Assembly (NCBI RefSeq): GCF_024494355.1
Contig: NZ_JAKNQY010000013.1
Location: 1 to 64,000, forward strand
DNA from: Pseudomonas sp. Q11
GTDB taxonomy: Bacteria; Pseudomonadota; Gammaproteobacteria; Pseudomonadales; Pseudomonadaceae
DNA: 64,000 nt
Reading direction: 5' to 3'
The first letter of the stretch is position 1. Every line of letters begins with the position of its first letter. Made by a program: the position numbers and the translations under genes. The notes under the pieces were generated by a model. It was given only the letters and a program-made list of their open reading frames with translations. It had not been told where the DNA came from and made no database searches. Below, piece after piece: positions 47,165-56,078 of this stretch.

Positions 47165-47271
47165 GGCGCTATTGCTTTTATTGATTCGACGATTGAAAAA
47201 ATCTTTTTTACCCGCCGGTGGTTTGTCGATATAAGGAGCGCCAAAGGCAGTCTAAGCCTGGAGTCGATCCC

Positions 47272-47454
47272 ATGAGTGCTGGCAAAGAACAACTGGATGT
47301 AGAAGACGAATTCATCGCCGTAGAGACCGAGGATGCTGAACCCGTGGTCGTGGAAACAGCGAAGACCAATCTGAGCAAACGTCGCACGATCGATAATCTG
47401 CTGGAGGAGCGTCGATTGCAGAAACAACTGGCCGATTACGACTTTGACCTCTGA
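47272..47454 (+). CDS. PA3496-family small protein, putative envelope integrity
   Basis: The 60-aa product has an acidic N-terminal half (VEDEFIAVETEDAEPVVVET) and a conserved basic C-terminal block SKRRTIDNLLEERRLQKQL ending DYDFDL. This matches the family found beside nth in P. aeruginosa (PA3496). It has no signal peptide. GGAG lies upstream of the ATG. Its molecular role is unknown. Confidence 0.85.
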   Translation: MSAGKEQLDVEDEFIAVETEDAEPVVVETAKTNLSKRRTIDNLLEERRLQKQLADYDFDL

Positions 47455-47460
47455 CACGTA

Positions 47461-47487
47461 AAAGCCTCCCTGATGGAGGCTTTTTAC
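47461..47487. terminator. Terminator between the PA3496-family gene and the orphan regulator
   Basis: AAAGCCTCC and its complement with a CTGAT loop are followed by a T run; the convergent regulator gene may share it. Confidence 0.8.
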
Positions 47488-47511
47488 TGAGCACGCGTGA
47501 CCGGGAAAAAC

Positions 47512-48138
47512 TCACACCAACCCATTACGCTGCGCCAGTTCGATCAGATCCACCAGCGAGCGAGCATTAAGCTTCAACAACAAGCGGGTCTTGTATGTAC
47601 TGACGGTCTTGTTACTCAGGAACATCCCATCGGCAATTTCCTTGTTGGTTTTTCCGCGAGCCAGTTGCTGCAAGACCATCATTTCTCGCCCGGACAAACG
47701 ATCCACCATATCGGACTCGCTTGCGTTCCCCAGGCTCGAACGCACGGTATGCAGCGCCTGGTTGGGGAAATAGCTGTAACCGGACAGCACCGCCTTGATT
47801 GCACTGAGCAACTCAGTGAGATCCTGTTGCTTGCACACATAACCGGCCGCCCCCGTCTGCATGCACCGCATCGAAAAATGTCCAGGTGCCTGGGAAGTCA
47901 GCACCAGGACTTTCAAAGGCGAAGGGTTGGCAGTCAGCCGTGCGATGACCTCCAACCCGTCCAGTTTCGGAATACCGATATCCAGAATAACGATATCGGG
48001 CATAAGTTCACGGGCAAGTTGCAACGCATCGACGCCATTATCGGTTTCGGCAATAACTTCATATCCATGACGCTCCATTAGCAAACGTACAGCAAGACGA
48101 ATGACGGGATGATCATCCACGATCAGCACTTTATTCAT
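47512..48138 (-). CDS. NarL/FixJ-type response regulator, BvgA/RocA-like
   Basis: The 208-aa regulator has a receiver domain (NKVLIVDDHPVIRLAVRLLM, phospho-acceptor in DIVILDIGIPKLDG, Lys in YVCKQQDL). Its LuxR-type helix-turn-helix is LSGREMMVLQQLARGKTNKE and FLSNKTVSTYKTRLLLKL. The sequence resembles the BvgA/EvgA/RocA1 (SadR) branch, which controls fimbriae and biofilm genes in P. aeruginosa. No sensor kinase gene is adjacent, so it is an orphan here. I used the ATG at 48138, where the receiver begins. Confidence 0.88.
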   Translation of the reverse strand: MNKVLIVDDHPVIRLAVRLLMERHGYEVIAETDNGVDALQLARELMPDIVILDIGIPKLDGLEVIARLTANPSPLKVLVLTSQAPGHFSMRCMQTGAAGYVCKQQDLTELLSAIKAVLSGYSYFPNQALHTVRSSLGNASESDMVDRLSGREMMVLQQLARGKTNKEIADGMFLSNKTVSTYKTRLLLKLNARSLVDLIELAQRNGLV

Positions 48139-48612
48139 GGGCAAATCCAACTTCGCTGTTCGAATTTTTAGAGCACGCACAATAGCCTAGTCAATTCTAC
48201 CTTGGCATGCCGCCCCCCCTGACTGCTCGCACCGAGAGACGCAACCTACAAGCGATACAGAAAAATCCTACAAATTCCTTTGAAAATAACGTGCCATGAA
48301 TTTCTTTACAGAGAGGGGACGGTTCGTCCAGCGACCCGCTCCCCCTCTGAATCAAGCGCTGCTTTACTCCCCCACCGCCCGTTGTGCATGTTGCCGGAAG
48401 TCACCGTGTTCATAAAAAGTAACTGAATTATTTACCAACAAAACAACAACACCTCCATTTAAATGAATTTGAACTAACATAAAAAATAAGCGAAATTAAC
48501 TCAACCCATCCGTCCAGAAACCGCTGGCATTATCAGCCCCACACTGAACTTAGCAATTCTTCATTCCAGCCAACTTCAATCACCGAGCCCGAATAACCGA
48601 TGAGCATCAACC
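48139..48612. other. AT-rich 474-base divergent region
   Basis: It lies between the orphan regulator gene and the AT-rich membrane-protein gene. Bases 48405-48600 are markedly AT-rich for this genome. No RNA gene or repeat is recognisable. Promoters for both genes are presumably here. Confidence 0.5.
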
Positions 48613-49113
48613 ATGAACAAACCATTGAAAACCATCACCAACCCCATGACACTGATCGCTATATTCGCAACTTTATCCGAGACTTCCGCCGCTATTTCCC
48701 TGCCCTTCCTGGACGATCAGGACCGTGAATACTACCTCTGGTTTCTGATCAGCTTTCCTTTCTATTTATTGCTTCTTTTCTTCATCACACTCAATTTCAA
48801 CTATCGTTCGTTATATTCACCTTCCGATTTTCGCAAGAGCAAACACTTCATGAAGACCATGGATGACTCGAGCAGTCGGCGTAAACGCATCTTCCGTCGG
48901 ACGAACAAAGTTAAAAGATTGCCGATACGTTTTCATCGACGGAAAAAGGAACCGCAACGGGTCATTTTCCTGGTACACAAACCTTCAGAAGACTTGATCG
49001 AGGCCAATCGACCAAAACGCTCAAAGCAAACCACGGAACACACACCCATCGTCATCTACATCATTTGCAGCCGCGACAACGCAGAAGTTGCACCGGACAG
49101 ACAGGATGGATGA
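48613..49113 (+). CDS. AT-rich hypothetical membrane protein, 166 aa
   Basis: I do not recognise a family. Two hydrophobic segments lie at about residues 12-28 (LIAIFATLSETSAAISL) and 44-64 (FLISFPFYLLLLFFITLNF). A strongly basic cytoplasmic tail follows (SSRRKRIFRRTNKVKRLPIR) and then a mixed C terminus (EHTPIVIYIICSRD). Codon use is distinctly more AT-rich than the window as a whole, which suggests recent acquisition. The ribosome site is weak, so the start at 48613 is tentative. Confidence 0.55.
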   Translation: MNKPLKTITNPMTLIAIFATLSETSAAISLPFLDDQDREYYLWFLISFPFYLLLLFFITLNFNYRSLYSPSDFRKSKHFMKTMDDSSSRRKRIFRRTNKVKRLPIRFHRRKKEPQRVIFLVHKPSEDLIEANRPKRSKQTTEHTPIVIYIICSRDNAEVAPDRQDG

Positions 49114-49167
49114 GTGGTCAAGAGACCGCGCCGCAACGAATGAGCAGCACATGAGAAAGGGAACCCG

Positions 49168-49200
49168 AAAAAAAACGGCCTGCACATGGCAGGCCGTTTT
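49168..49200. terminator. argG terminator, bidirectional
   Basis: A 12-bp stem (AAAACGGCCTGC and complement) with a 5-base loop has A and T flanks. It lies between argG and the AT-rich gene. Confidence 0.85.
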
Positions 49201-49216
49201 CATGGAGCAGCAAGGA

Positions 49217-50434
49217 TCAGAACAGCTTGCGACCCTTGTTCGCCGCGATGCGCATGCGCAGGGCGTTAAGCTTGATGAAGCCGGCGGCATCGGCCTGGTT
49301 GTAAGCACCACCGTCCTCTTCGAAGGTCGCGATGTTGGCATCGAACAGTGAGTCGTCAGACTTGCGCCCGGTGACGATGACATTGCCCTTGTACAGTTTC
49401 AGGCGCACGACGCCATTCACGTTGACCTGAGAGGCGTCGATCATCTGTTGCAGCATCAGACGCTCCGGGCTCCACCAGTAACCGGTGTAGATCAGGCTGG
49501 CGTACTTGGGCATCAACTCGTCTTTGAGGTGAGCCACTTCGCGGTCCAGGGTGATCGACTCGATCGCGCGGTGAGCGCGCAGCATGATGGTACCGCCCGG
49601 GGTTTCGTAGCAACCACGAGACTTCATACCGACATAGCGGTTCTCGACGATGTCCAGACGACCAATGCCGTGTTCGCCACCGATGCGGTTCAAGGTCGCC
49701 AGCACAGTGGCCGGGCTCATTTCCACGCCGTCCAGCGCGACGATATCGCCGTTGCGATAGGTCAGCTCCAGGTATTGCGGGGTGTCAGGAGCCTTCTCCG
49801 GGGAGACGGTCCAGCGCCACATGTCTTCTTCGTGCTCGGTCCAGGTGTCTTCCAGCACGCCGCCTTCATAGGAGATGTGCAGCAGGTTGGCGTCCATCGA
49901 GTACGGGGATTTCTTCTTGCCATGACGCTCGATCGGAATCGCGTGCTTCTCGGCGTAGTCCATCAGCTTTTCACGGGACAGCAAGTCCCACTCGCGCCAC
50001 GGAGCGATGACTTTCACGCCGGGTTTGAGGGCATAGGCACCGAGCTCGAAACGTACCTGATCGTTGCCCTTGCCGGTGGCACCGTGGGAAATGGCGTCGG
50101 CACCGGTTTCGTTGGCGATTTCGATCAGGCGCTTGGCGATCAACGGACGGGCGATGGACGTACCCAGCAGGTACTCGCCTTCGTAAACAGTGTTGGCGCG
50201 GAACATCGGGAACACGAAGTCGCGGACGAACTCTTCGCGCAGGTCATCGATGTAGATCTCTTTGACGCCCATGGCCTGAGCCTTGGCGCGTGCAGGTTCG
50301 ACTTCTTCGCCCTGCCCCAGGTCAGCGGTGAAGGTCACCACTTCGCAGTTATAAGTGTCCTGCAGCCACTTGAGGATCACCGAAGTGTCCAGGCCGCCGG
50401 AATACGCCAGAACGACCTTGTTTACGTCCGCCAT
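49217..50434 (-). CDS. argG: Argininosuccinate synthase
   Basis: ArgG joins citrulline and aspartate using ATP in arginine synthesis. The 405-aa enzyme has the N-type ATP pyrophosphatase loop [18 protein letters not shown] at residues 7-24. Other markers are [38 protein letters not shown] and the [20 protein letters not shown] block. It is full length and transcribed alone on the minus strand, upstream in orientation from motY. Confidence 0.98.
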   Translation of the reverse strand: MADVNKVVLAYSGGLDTSVILKWLQDTYNCEVVTFTADLGQGEEVEPARAKAQAMGVKEIYIDDLREEFVRDFVFPMFRANTVYEGEYLLGTSIARPLIAKRLIEIANETGADAISHGATGKGNDQVRFELGAYALKPGVKVIAPWREWDLLSREKLMDYAEKHAIPIERHGKKKSPYSMDANLLHISYEGGVLEDTWTEHEEDMWRWTVSPEKAPDTPQYLELTYRNGDIVALDGVEMSPATVLATLNRIGGEHGIGRLDIVENRYVGMKSRGCYETPGGTIMLRAHRAIESITLDREVAHLKDELMPKYASLIYTGYWWSPERLMLQQMIDASQVNVNGVVRLKLYKGNVIVTGRKSDDSLFDANIATFEEDGGAYNQADAAGFIKLNALRMRIAANKGRKLF

Positions 50435-50561
50435 GCCATCACTCCACGGGTTGTACGGAAAGCCGGGAAGTCTAACGTCCAGCGCGGATAATTTACAGGG
50501 GCGCGACAGCTTATGACGACGAAGCGACAGATTATGTCGAGCGCGCGACGATGCACATCGG

Positions 50562-51527
50562 TCAGGATGTCCGCGCGGTGGTGGCGGCAGTGGGCCTGGC
50601 TGGCGTCGCGGTCGGCGCCGGAACCTTGGCAGGGGGCGACGCGGCAGGTGTGGCCTGCGGTGCCGGTGCTTCGGGCACCGCCACCCGCTCCAGGCGCACG
50701 GCCACACGACGGTTCTTGGCCCGATTGGCGGCACTGGTGTTGGGCACCAGGGGGTACCGCTCGCCGTGGAACCGCACGGTGATCTGTGATTCCTGAAAGC
50801 CGTTGGCCTTGAAAAAATCCTGGACCGCCAAGGCCCGGCGACGCGACAGCTCACGGTTGGTCAGACGGTTGCCGGTATTGTCGGAGTGACCGTCGAGTTC
50901 GACATGATTGACGGTCGGGTCGGCCTTGATGAAATCGATCATGACTTGCAACTGAGCCTTGGCCCGGGCGTCGAGTTCAATCCCTTCGCCGGGAAAGCCG
51001 ATTTGCGAATGCTTCACCTGCTCGAAATTCTTTGGCAGCAGTTTCGCCACACAGCCCTGGTAATCGTTGAAGGCCTTGTTGAAGCGCACAGGCAGCAGCC
51101 GGACTTCCGAAACCCGCCCGTCCCCGGTGTTACGCCGCACCACGGGACTGCGACCTTCCATCAGCCCGCTGATCAAACGGCCCGCCTGGACCTGGGAGCT
51201 GTTGAACAATACATCGCCGCCGCCGAGCCTGACCGAGCCCAGGTTGATGTCGCCCCGCCCGGGTTGCCAAGGCGCGGCGGCCGCCAGCAAGGTTGCGGAA
51301 CCGCCACCGAGCATCGGGTTATGGGACTTGAGCCGGAAGATCGCCTGCTCGCCGGCCCGACGCACAAATTCGCCGCTGCCGAAATCGGTGACCGGCTGAC
51401 TCAGCCGGCACTCGAACTTGTCGCCTTCGACCGTCCACTCAATGCTCTCCAGACGGGTCTGGAAAGTGAGCGCCATGGCGGGAAGGCTGGCAAACACACT
51501 GAGCAAGGCTAAATAACGCTGGCGCAC
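50562..51527 (-). CDS. motY: Flagellar stator-associated protein MotY
   Basis: MotY is a periplasmic T-ring protein that helps anchor stators to the flagellar motor. The 321-aa product has a signal peptide ([18 protein letters not shown]) and a MotY N-terminal domain ([20 protein letters not shown]). The OmpA-like peptidoglycan-binding domain contains [20 protein letters not shown] and [21 protein letters not shown] low-complexity Ala/Pro/Thr tail closes it. The start is GTG 51527, with GGAG 6 bases upstream. The order argG-motY-pyrC-rnt is the same as P. aeruginosa PA3525-PA3528. Confidence 0.9.
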   Translation of the reverse strand: MRQRYLALLSVFASLPAMALTFQTRLESIEWTVEGDKFECRLSQPVTDFGSGEFVRRAGEQAIFRLKSHNPMLGGGSATLLAAAAPWQPGRGDINLGSVRLGGGDVLFNSSQVQAGRLISGLMEGRSPVVRRNTGDGRVSEVRLLPVRFNKAFNDYQGCVAKLLPKNFEQVKHSQIGFPGEGIELDARAKAQLQVMIDFIKADPTVNHVELDGHSDNTGNRLTNRELSRRRALAVQDFFKANGFQESQITVRFHGERYPLVPNTSAANRAKNRRVAVRLERVAVPEAPAPQATPAASPPAKVPAPTATPARPTAATTARTS

Positions 51528-51720
51528 GGGAGGCTCCAATGGCTTTTTATACGAAGATCGACACACGTTGAGAGTATGACGCCTGTCCGGGGGCACCCCA
51601 CTGATTCGTGGCACACCTGTACGAGCTATCGGTAACTTGCGCCAGAACTTGATAGCGGGTGCCTGAATCGGTCTTTTCCGGTAGCATTCCCCAGAGTTTG
51701 ACCCGCCTGGAAGCCCCCCA

Positions 51721-52767
51721 ATGTCCGACCGCCTGACCCTGCTGCGTCCCGACGACTGGCATATTCATCTTCGCGATGGTGCTGTGTTGACCCATACCGT
51801 CGCCGATGTCGCGCGCACCTTCGGGCGCGCAATCATCATGCCTAACCTGGTTCCGCCAGTGCGCAACGCCGCCGAGGCCAACGGCTATCGCAAGCGCATC
51901 CTCGACGCACGCCCGGCTGGCAGCCGTTTCGAACCGCTGATGGTGCTGTACCTCACCGACCGCACCCAGCCCGAAGAAATACGCGATGCCAAGGCCAGCG
52001 GCTTCGTCCATGCCGCCAAGCTGTACCCCGCTGGCGCCACCACCAACTCCGATTCCGGTGTCACCAGCATCGACAAGATCTTCCCGGCGCTGGAGGCCAT
52101 GGCCGAAGTCGGCATGCCGTTGTTGATCCACGGTGAGGTCACTCGCAGTGACGTCGACGTGTTCGACCGCGAGAAAATCTTCATCGATGAGCACATGCGT
52201 CGCGTCGTGGAGCGCTTCCCGACGCTCAAGGTGGTGTTCGAACACATCACCACCGGTGATGCCGTGCAGTTCGTCAACGAAGCCCCGGCGAACGTTGGCG
52301 CGACCATTACCGCGCATCATCTGCTGTACAACCGCAACCACATGCTGGTGGGCGGGATCCGGCCGCACTTCTATTGCCTGCCGATCCTCAAGCGCAACAC
52401 CCATCAAGAGGCCTTGCTCGACGCCGCCACCAGCGGCAGCGCCAAGTTTTTCCTCGGTACGGACTCAGCGCCACACGCCCGCCACGCCAAGGAAGCAGCC
52501 TGTGGTTGCGCCGGCTGCTACACCGCCTACGCCGCCATCGAGATGTACGCCGAGGCGTTCGAACAACGCAATGCGCTGGACAAACTCGAAGGCTTCGCCA
52601 GCCTGCATGGCCCGCGTTTCTACGGTCTACCAGTGAACACCGATCGTATTACCCTGGTTCGCGACGAGTGGACCGCCCCCGCCAGCCTGCCTTTTGGCGA
52701 GCTGACTGTTATCCCGCTGCGCGCCGGTGAAAAACTGCGCTGGCGCCTGCTGGAGGAAAGTGTGTGA
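51721..52767 (+). CDS. pyrC: Dihydroorotase
   Basis: PyrC cyclises carbamoyl-aspartate to dihydroorotate in pyrimidine synthesis. The 348-aa, E. coli-type enzyme has the metal motif [13 protein letters not shown] (HxH, residues 13-15 region) and carbamylated Lys in [30 protein letters not shown] and [19 protein letters not shown] with the catalytic Asp complete the active site. The rnt start overlaps its stop. Confidence 0.97.
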   Translation: MSDRLTLLRPDDWHIHLRDGAVLTHTVADVARTFGRAIIMPNLVPPVRNAAEANGYRKRILDARPAGSRFEPLMVLYLTDRTQPEEIRDAKASGFVHAAKLYPAGATTNSDSGVTSIDKIFPALEAMAEVGMPLLIHGEVTRSDVDVFDREKIFIDEHMRRVVERFPTLKVVFEHITTGDAVQFVNEAPANVGATITAHHLLYNRNHMLVGGIRPHFYCLPILKRNTHQEALLDAATSGSAKFFLGTDSAPHARHAKEAACGCAGCYTAYAAIEMYAEAFEQRNALDKLEGFASLHGPRFYGLPVNTDRITLVRDEWTAPASLPFGELTVIPLRAGEKLRWRLLEESV

Positions 52768-53441
52768 GTGAAGATCATTTCGACGATGAGCAGGATGGCA
52801 ACGGTGGCTCGGGCGGTGCCCGTCACCCCATGGCAGCCCGCTTCCGAGGCTATCTGCCGGTCGTCGTCGACGTAGAAACCGGCGGTTTCAACTCCGCCAC
52901 CGATGCGCTGCTGGAGATCGCCGCGACCACCATTGGCATGGACGAAAAAGGTTTTGTGTTCCCCGATCACACCTACTTCTTCCGCGTCGAACCTTTCGAA
53001 GGCGCCAACATCGAAGCGGCGGCCCTGGAGTTCACCGGGATCAAGCTTGATCACCCATTGCGCATGGCGGTGAGCGAAGAGACGGCCCTGACCGACATTT
53101 TCCGTGGCGTGCGCAAAGCGCTGAAAGCCAACGGTTGCAAACGGGCGATCCTGGTCGGCCACAACAGCAGCTTCGACCTGGGTTTTCTCAATGCCGCCGT
53201 TGCGCGCCTGGACATGAAGCGTAACCCGTTCCATCCATTTTCCAGCTTCGACACCGCGACCCTGGCGGGCCTGGCGTACGGCCAGACCGTCCTGGCCAAG
53301 GCCTGTCAGGCGGCTGACATCGACTTTGATGGGCGTGAAGCCCACTCGGCCCGCTACGACACCGAGAAGACCGCCGAGTTGTTCTGCGGCATCGTCAATC
53401 GGTGGAAAGACATGGGTGGCTGGCAGGATTTCGACGATTGA
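52764..53441 (+). CDS. rnt: Ribonuclease T
   Basis: RNase T is a DEDDh 3'-5' exonuclease that trims tRNA CCA ends and other stable RNAs. The 225-aa protein shows [20 protein letters not shown] (Asp/Glu of motif Exo I), [14 protein letters not shown] (Exo II) and [20 protein letters not shown] (Exo III with catalytic His). The start is GTG, overlapping the pyrC stop as GTGA, with GGAGGA upstream. The extra N-terminal 25 residues are acidic, as in other pseudomonads. Confidence 0.96.
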   Translation: MSEDHFDDEQDGNGGSGGARHPMAARFRGYLPVVVDVETGGFNSATDALLEIAATTIGMDEKGFVFPDHTYFFRVEPFEGANIEAAALEFTGIKLDHPLRMAVSEETALTDIFRGVRKALKANGCKRAILVGHNSSFDLGFLNAAVARLDMKRNPFHPFSSFDTATLAGLAYGQTVLAKACQAADIDFDGREAHSARYDTEKTAELFCGIVNRWKDMGGWQDFDD

Positions 53442-53460
53442 CAGGCTGAGTAAGCATCAG

Positions 53461-53556
53461 GACTGTGGGAGCAAGGCTTGCCCGCGATGAAAACGACACG
53501 GTGTCCCAGAGATACCGAGGCGCCTGTATCGCGAGCAAGCTTTGCTCCCACAGCTG
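53461..53556. repeat. Inverted pair of REP elements
   Basis: Forward TGTGGGAGCAAGGCTTGCCC (53464) and reverse TATCGCGAGCAAGCTTTGCT (53527) copies flank 43 bases after rnt. Confidence 0.88.
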
Positions 53557-53597
53557 TTGCGGGTGTTTTCCAACAATGGGGATAAATCCTTCCCCAT

Positions 53598-53630
53598 AAA
53601 AAAACCGGCCCATCGAGGGCCGGTTTTTTT
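53598..53630. terminator. Peroxiredoxin-gene terminator, bidirectional
   Basis: AAACCGGCCC and its complement with a 5-base loop have an A run on one side and T run on the other. Confidence 0.88.
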
Positions 53631-53643
53631 ATGCCTGTTGCGC

Positions 53644-54246
53644 TTACAGCTTGTCGCTGTGCTCGCCCAGGTAGGCGGCAACACCTTCAGGAGATGCGGT
53701 CATGCCCTTGTCGCCTTTCTTCCAGTTGGCCGGGCAAACTTCGCCGTGCTCTTCGTGGAACTGCAACGCGTCGACCAGACGGATCAGCTCTTCCATGTTA
53801 CGGCCCAGCGGCAGGTCGTTGATGATCTGCGAACGGACAACGCCCTTGTCGTCGATCAGGAACGCGCCACGGAAGGCCACGCCGCCTTCGGACTCAACGT
53901 CGTAGGCCTTGGCGATTTCGTGCTTCATGTCAGCAGCCATGGTGTATTTCACCTGGCCGATACCACCACCGTTGATAGGCGTGTTGCGCCAGGCGTTGTG
54001 GGTGAAGTGCGAGTCGATCGAAACGGCAACCACTTCAACGTTGCGGGCCTTGAAGTCGTCCATGCGGTGATCCAGCGCGATCAGCTCGGATGGGCAGACG
54101 AAAGTGAAGTCCAGCGGGTAGAAAAACACCAGGCCGTATTTGCCTTTGATGGCCGAGGACAGGGTGAAGCTGTCGACGATTTCGCCGTTGCCCAGAACGG
54201 CTGGAACGGTGAAGTCAGGGGCTTGTTTGCCTACGAGTACGCTCAT
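53644..54246 (-). CDS. Typical 2-Cys peroxiredoxin (AhpC/Tsa family)
   Basis: This thiol peroxidase reduces hydrogen peroxide and organic peroxides. The 200-aa protein has the peroxidatic Cys in PLDFTFVCPSELIALDHRMD (C51 region) and the resolving Cys in HGEVCPANWKKGDKGM, so it is a typical 2-Cys dimer. The Thr-x-x-Cys and downstream Arg (LGRNMEELIRLVDALQ region) are kept. It diverges from bfd. No reductase gene (ahpF) is adjacent. Confidence 0.93.
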   Translation of the reverse strand: MSVLVGKQAPDFTVPAVLGNGEIVDSFTLSSAIKGKYGLVFFYPLDFTFVCPSELIALDHRMDDFKARNVEVVAVSIDSHFTHNAWRNTPINGGGIGQVKYTMAADMKHEIAKAYDVESEGGVAFRGAFLIDDKGVVRSQIINDLPLGRNMEELIRLVDALQFHEEHGEVCPANWKKGDKGMTASPEGVAAYLGEHSDKL

Positions 54247-54549
54247 TGGATATCTCCTGGTGAATAACGTGAAAACAAGGTCCGGGCCAGCCTGCCACCC
54301 TCAGGCGACAGCCCTGTGACACGAACCCGCTTGCAAGGGCCGACCATCATACACCGCGAATTTGGACTGTCTTCAACGGTTTTTCGGCGAGTCCAAAAAT
54401 CCTTTCCCTTTGTATGTCCCCTCGTTGGCCATGGATAAAAAACCGTTCGTCAGCTCTGGCGCAAGGGTTTCAGAAAGCACTTTGACAATCATTCTCGTTA
54501 ACATTAAGATCCATCTCAATTGAGTCACAACCAGCGACGGTTCTTGCTT
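54247..54549. other. Divergent region between peroxiredoxin and bfd genes
   Basis: It holds the bfd promoter with its Fur-box-like site (54482-54510) and, on the other side, the peroxiredoxin promoter and leader, where I could not fix elements. No gene or REP is present. Confidence 0.6.
54482..54510 (+). promoter_or_regulatory. bfd promoter with Fur-box-like site in the spacer
   Basis: A perfect -35 TTGACA (54482-54487) is followed by a 17-base spacer and TAAGAT (54505-54510). The 19 bases 54484-54502 agree with the Fur box GATAATGATAATCATTATC at 13 positions. Fur with iron would therefore block the promoter, giving bfd induction on iron limitation, as known for Bfd, which mobilises stored iron. 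Confidence 0.65.
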
Positions 54550-54768
54550 ATGTATGTTTGCCTCTGCACTGGCGTCACCGACGGACAAATCCGCGAAGCG
54601 ATCTATGAAGGTTGCTGCAGCTACCGCGAAGTCCGCCAGGCCACCGGCGTAGCCAGCCAATGCGGAAAATGTGCTTGCCTTGCCAAGGAAGTGGTTCGCG
54701 AAACCCTCGCCAAAGTGCAAACGGCCCAGGCCTCGATTCCCTATCCGGTAGAATTTACTGCCGCTTAA
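54550..54768 (+). CDS. bfd: Bacterioferritin-associated ferredoxin
   Basis: Bfd is a [2Fe-2S] protein that reduces the iron core of bacterioferritin to release iron. The 72-aa product has the four cluster cysteines in MYVCLCTGVT (C4, C6) and VASQCGKCACLAKEV (the CxxC pair). I used ATG 54550, which matches the family start MYVCLC; the longer frame would cover the ribosome site. bfr lies 200 bases downstream, beyond a terminator. Confidence 0.95.
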   Translation: MYVCLCTGVTDGQIREAIYEGCCSYREVRQATGVASQCGKCACLAKEVVRETLAKVQTAQASIPYPVEFTAA

Positions 54769-54780
54769 ATCCAGCTTCTT

Positions 54781-54810
54781 GAAGAACCGGGCTCAATGCC
54801 CGGTTTTTTT
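54781..54810 (+). terminator. bfd terminator
   Basis: AACCGGGC and complement with a TCAAT loop are followed by seven Ts. It makes bfd and bfr separate transcription units. Confidence 0.88.
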
Positions 54811-54967
54811 ATGCCTGTAAATCAAACGCTTAGCCTCCAGACGCGGAACACAAACATTCTTATTCCGATTAATTTTCATTTATTATTCAATAACTTAGGT
54901 TTGACACCCGCCAGTACGCAGCTCAAACTCAGCCTTATATACAGCTACTACAGGGCAGGCCCTCACC

Positions 54968-55441
54968 ATGAAAGGCGACGTTACAGTCATCCAGCATCTC
55001 AACAAAATCCTCGCCAATGAGCTGGTCGCGATCAACCAATACTTCCTGCATGCGCGCATGTACGAGGATTGGGGCCTGAACAAGTTGGGCAAGCACGAGT
55101 ACCATGAGTCCATCGACGAGATGAAACACGCGGACAAGCTGATCAAGCGCATCCTGTTTCTCGAAGGGCTGCCGAACGTCCAGGACCTGGGCAAGCTGCA
55201 CATTGGCGAACACACTCAGGAAATGCTCGAGTGCGACCTGACAATCGAGCGTGCCGGCCACGCCGACCTGAAAGTCGCCATCGCCCATTGCGAAGCCGTC
55301 GGTGACTTTGGCAGCCGTGAACTGCTTGAGGACATTCTCGAGTCTGAGGAAGAACACATCGACTGGCTGGAAACCCAACTGGGTCTGATCGACAAAGTGG
55401 GTCTTGAGAACTACCTGCAATCGCAGATGGGCGAAGAGTAA
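54968..55441 (+). CDS. bfr: Bacterioferritin
   Basis: Bfr assembles a 24-mer, heme-containing iron store. The 157-aa protein has ferroxidase-site residues Glu18, Glu51, His54, Glu94, Glu127 and His130 in [26 protein letters not shown] and [11 protein letters not shown], and the heme ligand Met52 in IDEMKHAD. This is the BfrB-like, Bfd-partner form by its position next to bfd. Confidence 0.96.
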   Translation: MKGDVTVIQHLNKILANELVAINQYFLHARMYEDWGLNKLGKHEYHESIDEMKHADKLIKRILFLEGLPNVQDLGKLHIGEHTQEMLECDLTIERAGHADLKVAIAHCEAVGDFGSRELLEDILESEEEHIDWLETQLGLIDKVGLENYLQSQMGEE

Positions 55442-55463
55442 CTTTCTCCAAAAGCAAGCCACT

Positions 55464-55500
55464 AAAAAGCCCCGCCCTCTTTCGAGAGGCGGGGCTTTTT
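55464..55500 (+). terminator. bfr terminator
   Basis: AAAAGCCCCGCC and complement, with an inner CTC/GAG pairing, are followed by a T run. Confidence 0.88.
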
Positions 55501-55532
55501 ATTGCCTGGATTCCCAGGCCACCGAAAAACCT

Positions 55533-55623
55533 TTGTGGGAGCGAGCCTGCTCGCGATAGCGGTCTATCAGTCACAAACACATTGACTGACACGCCCTCAT
55601 CGCGAGCAGGCTCGCTCCCACAT
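55533..55623. repeat. Inverted pair of REP elements
   Basis: Forward TGTGGGAGCGAGCCTGCTCG (55534) and reverse CATCGCGAGCAGGCTCGCTC (55600) copies lie between bfr and grxD. Confidence 0.88.
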
Positions 55624-55637
55624 TGTTTATCCGTGAA

Positions 55638-55979
55638 TCAGGCTTCTGTCTTGTCCGCAGCAGCTTTCTCGGCAGCAGCCTTGATCGTGGCCTGCAGAGA
55701 GCCGTCGGCCGCCATCTCGGTCATGATATCGCTACCGCCGATCAGCTCACCACCCACCCACAGCTGCGGGAAGGTCGGCCAGTTGGCGAACTTGGGCAGG
55801 TTGGCGCGGATTTCCGGGTTCTGCAGGATGTCCACGTAGGCAAACTTCTCGCCACACGCCATCACAGCCTGAGCAGCCTTGGCCGAGAAGCCGCACTGTG
55901 GCGCGTTCGGCGAGCCTTTCATGTAAAGCAGGATGGTGTTGTTGGCAATCTGGTCTTTAATCGTTTCGATGATATCCAC
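55638..55979 (-). CDS. grxD: Monothiol glutaredoxin (Grx4/GrxD)
   Basis: GrxD binds and passes on [2Fe-2S] clusters with BolA-type partners. The 113-aa protein has the monothiol active site NAPQCGFSAKAAQ (CGFS), the glutathione-binding WPTFPQLWVGGELIGGSDI and a short Ala/Lys-rich tail. The start is GTG 55979 with GAGGTG upstream; the longer frame to 56051 has no conserved residues. Its place in an iron cluster with bfd and bfr fits its role. Confidence 0.95.
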   Translation of the reverse strand: MDIIETIKDQIANNTILLYMKGSPNAPQCGFSAKAAQAVMACGEKFAYVDILQNPEIRANLPKFANWPTFPQLWVGGELIGGSDIMTEMAADGSLQATIKAAAEKAAADKTEA

Positions 55980-56078
55980 GGAGCACCTCGGCTTAAACTT
56001 TGCGACTTCAGTTGTCGACACGGTGGCGCATTGTAACGGAAAGCCGAGCACGCTGCTCGGTCTCCCCTAGAGACAAAT

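Noticed and set aside
48240..48600. Small RNA gene in the AT-rich gap
   Set aside because: No clear promoter-terminator pair or conserved RNA motif could be found by eye.
49448..50491. 347-aa plus-strand frame opposite argG
   Set aside because: It is a shadow of argG with no coding signals of its own.
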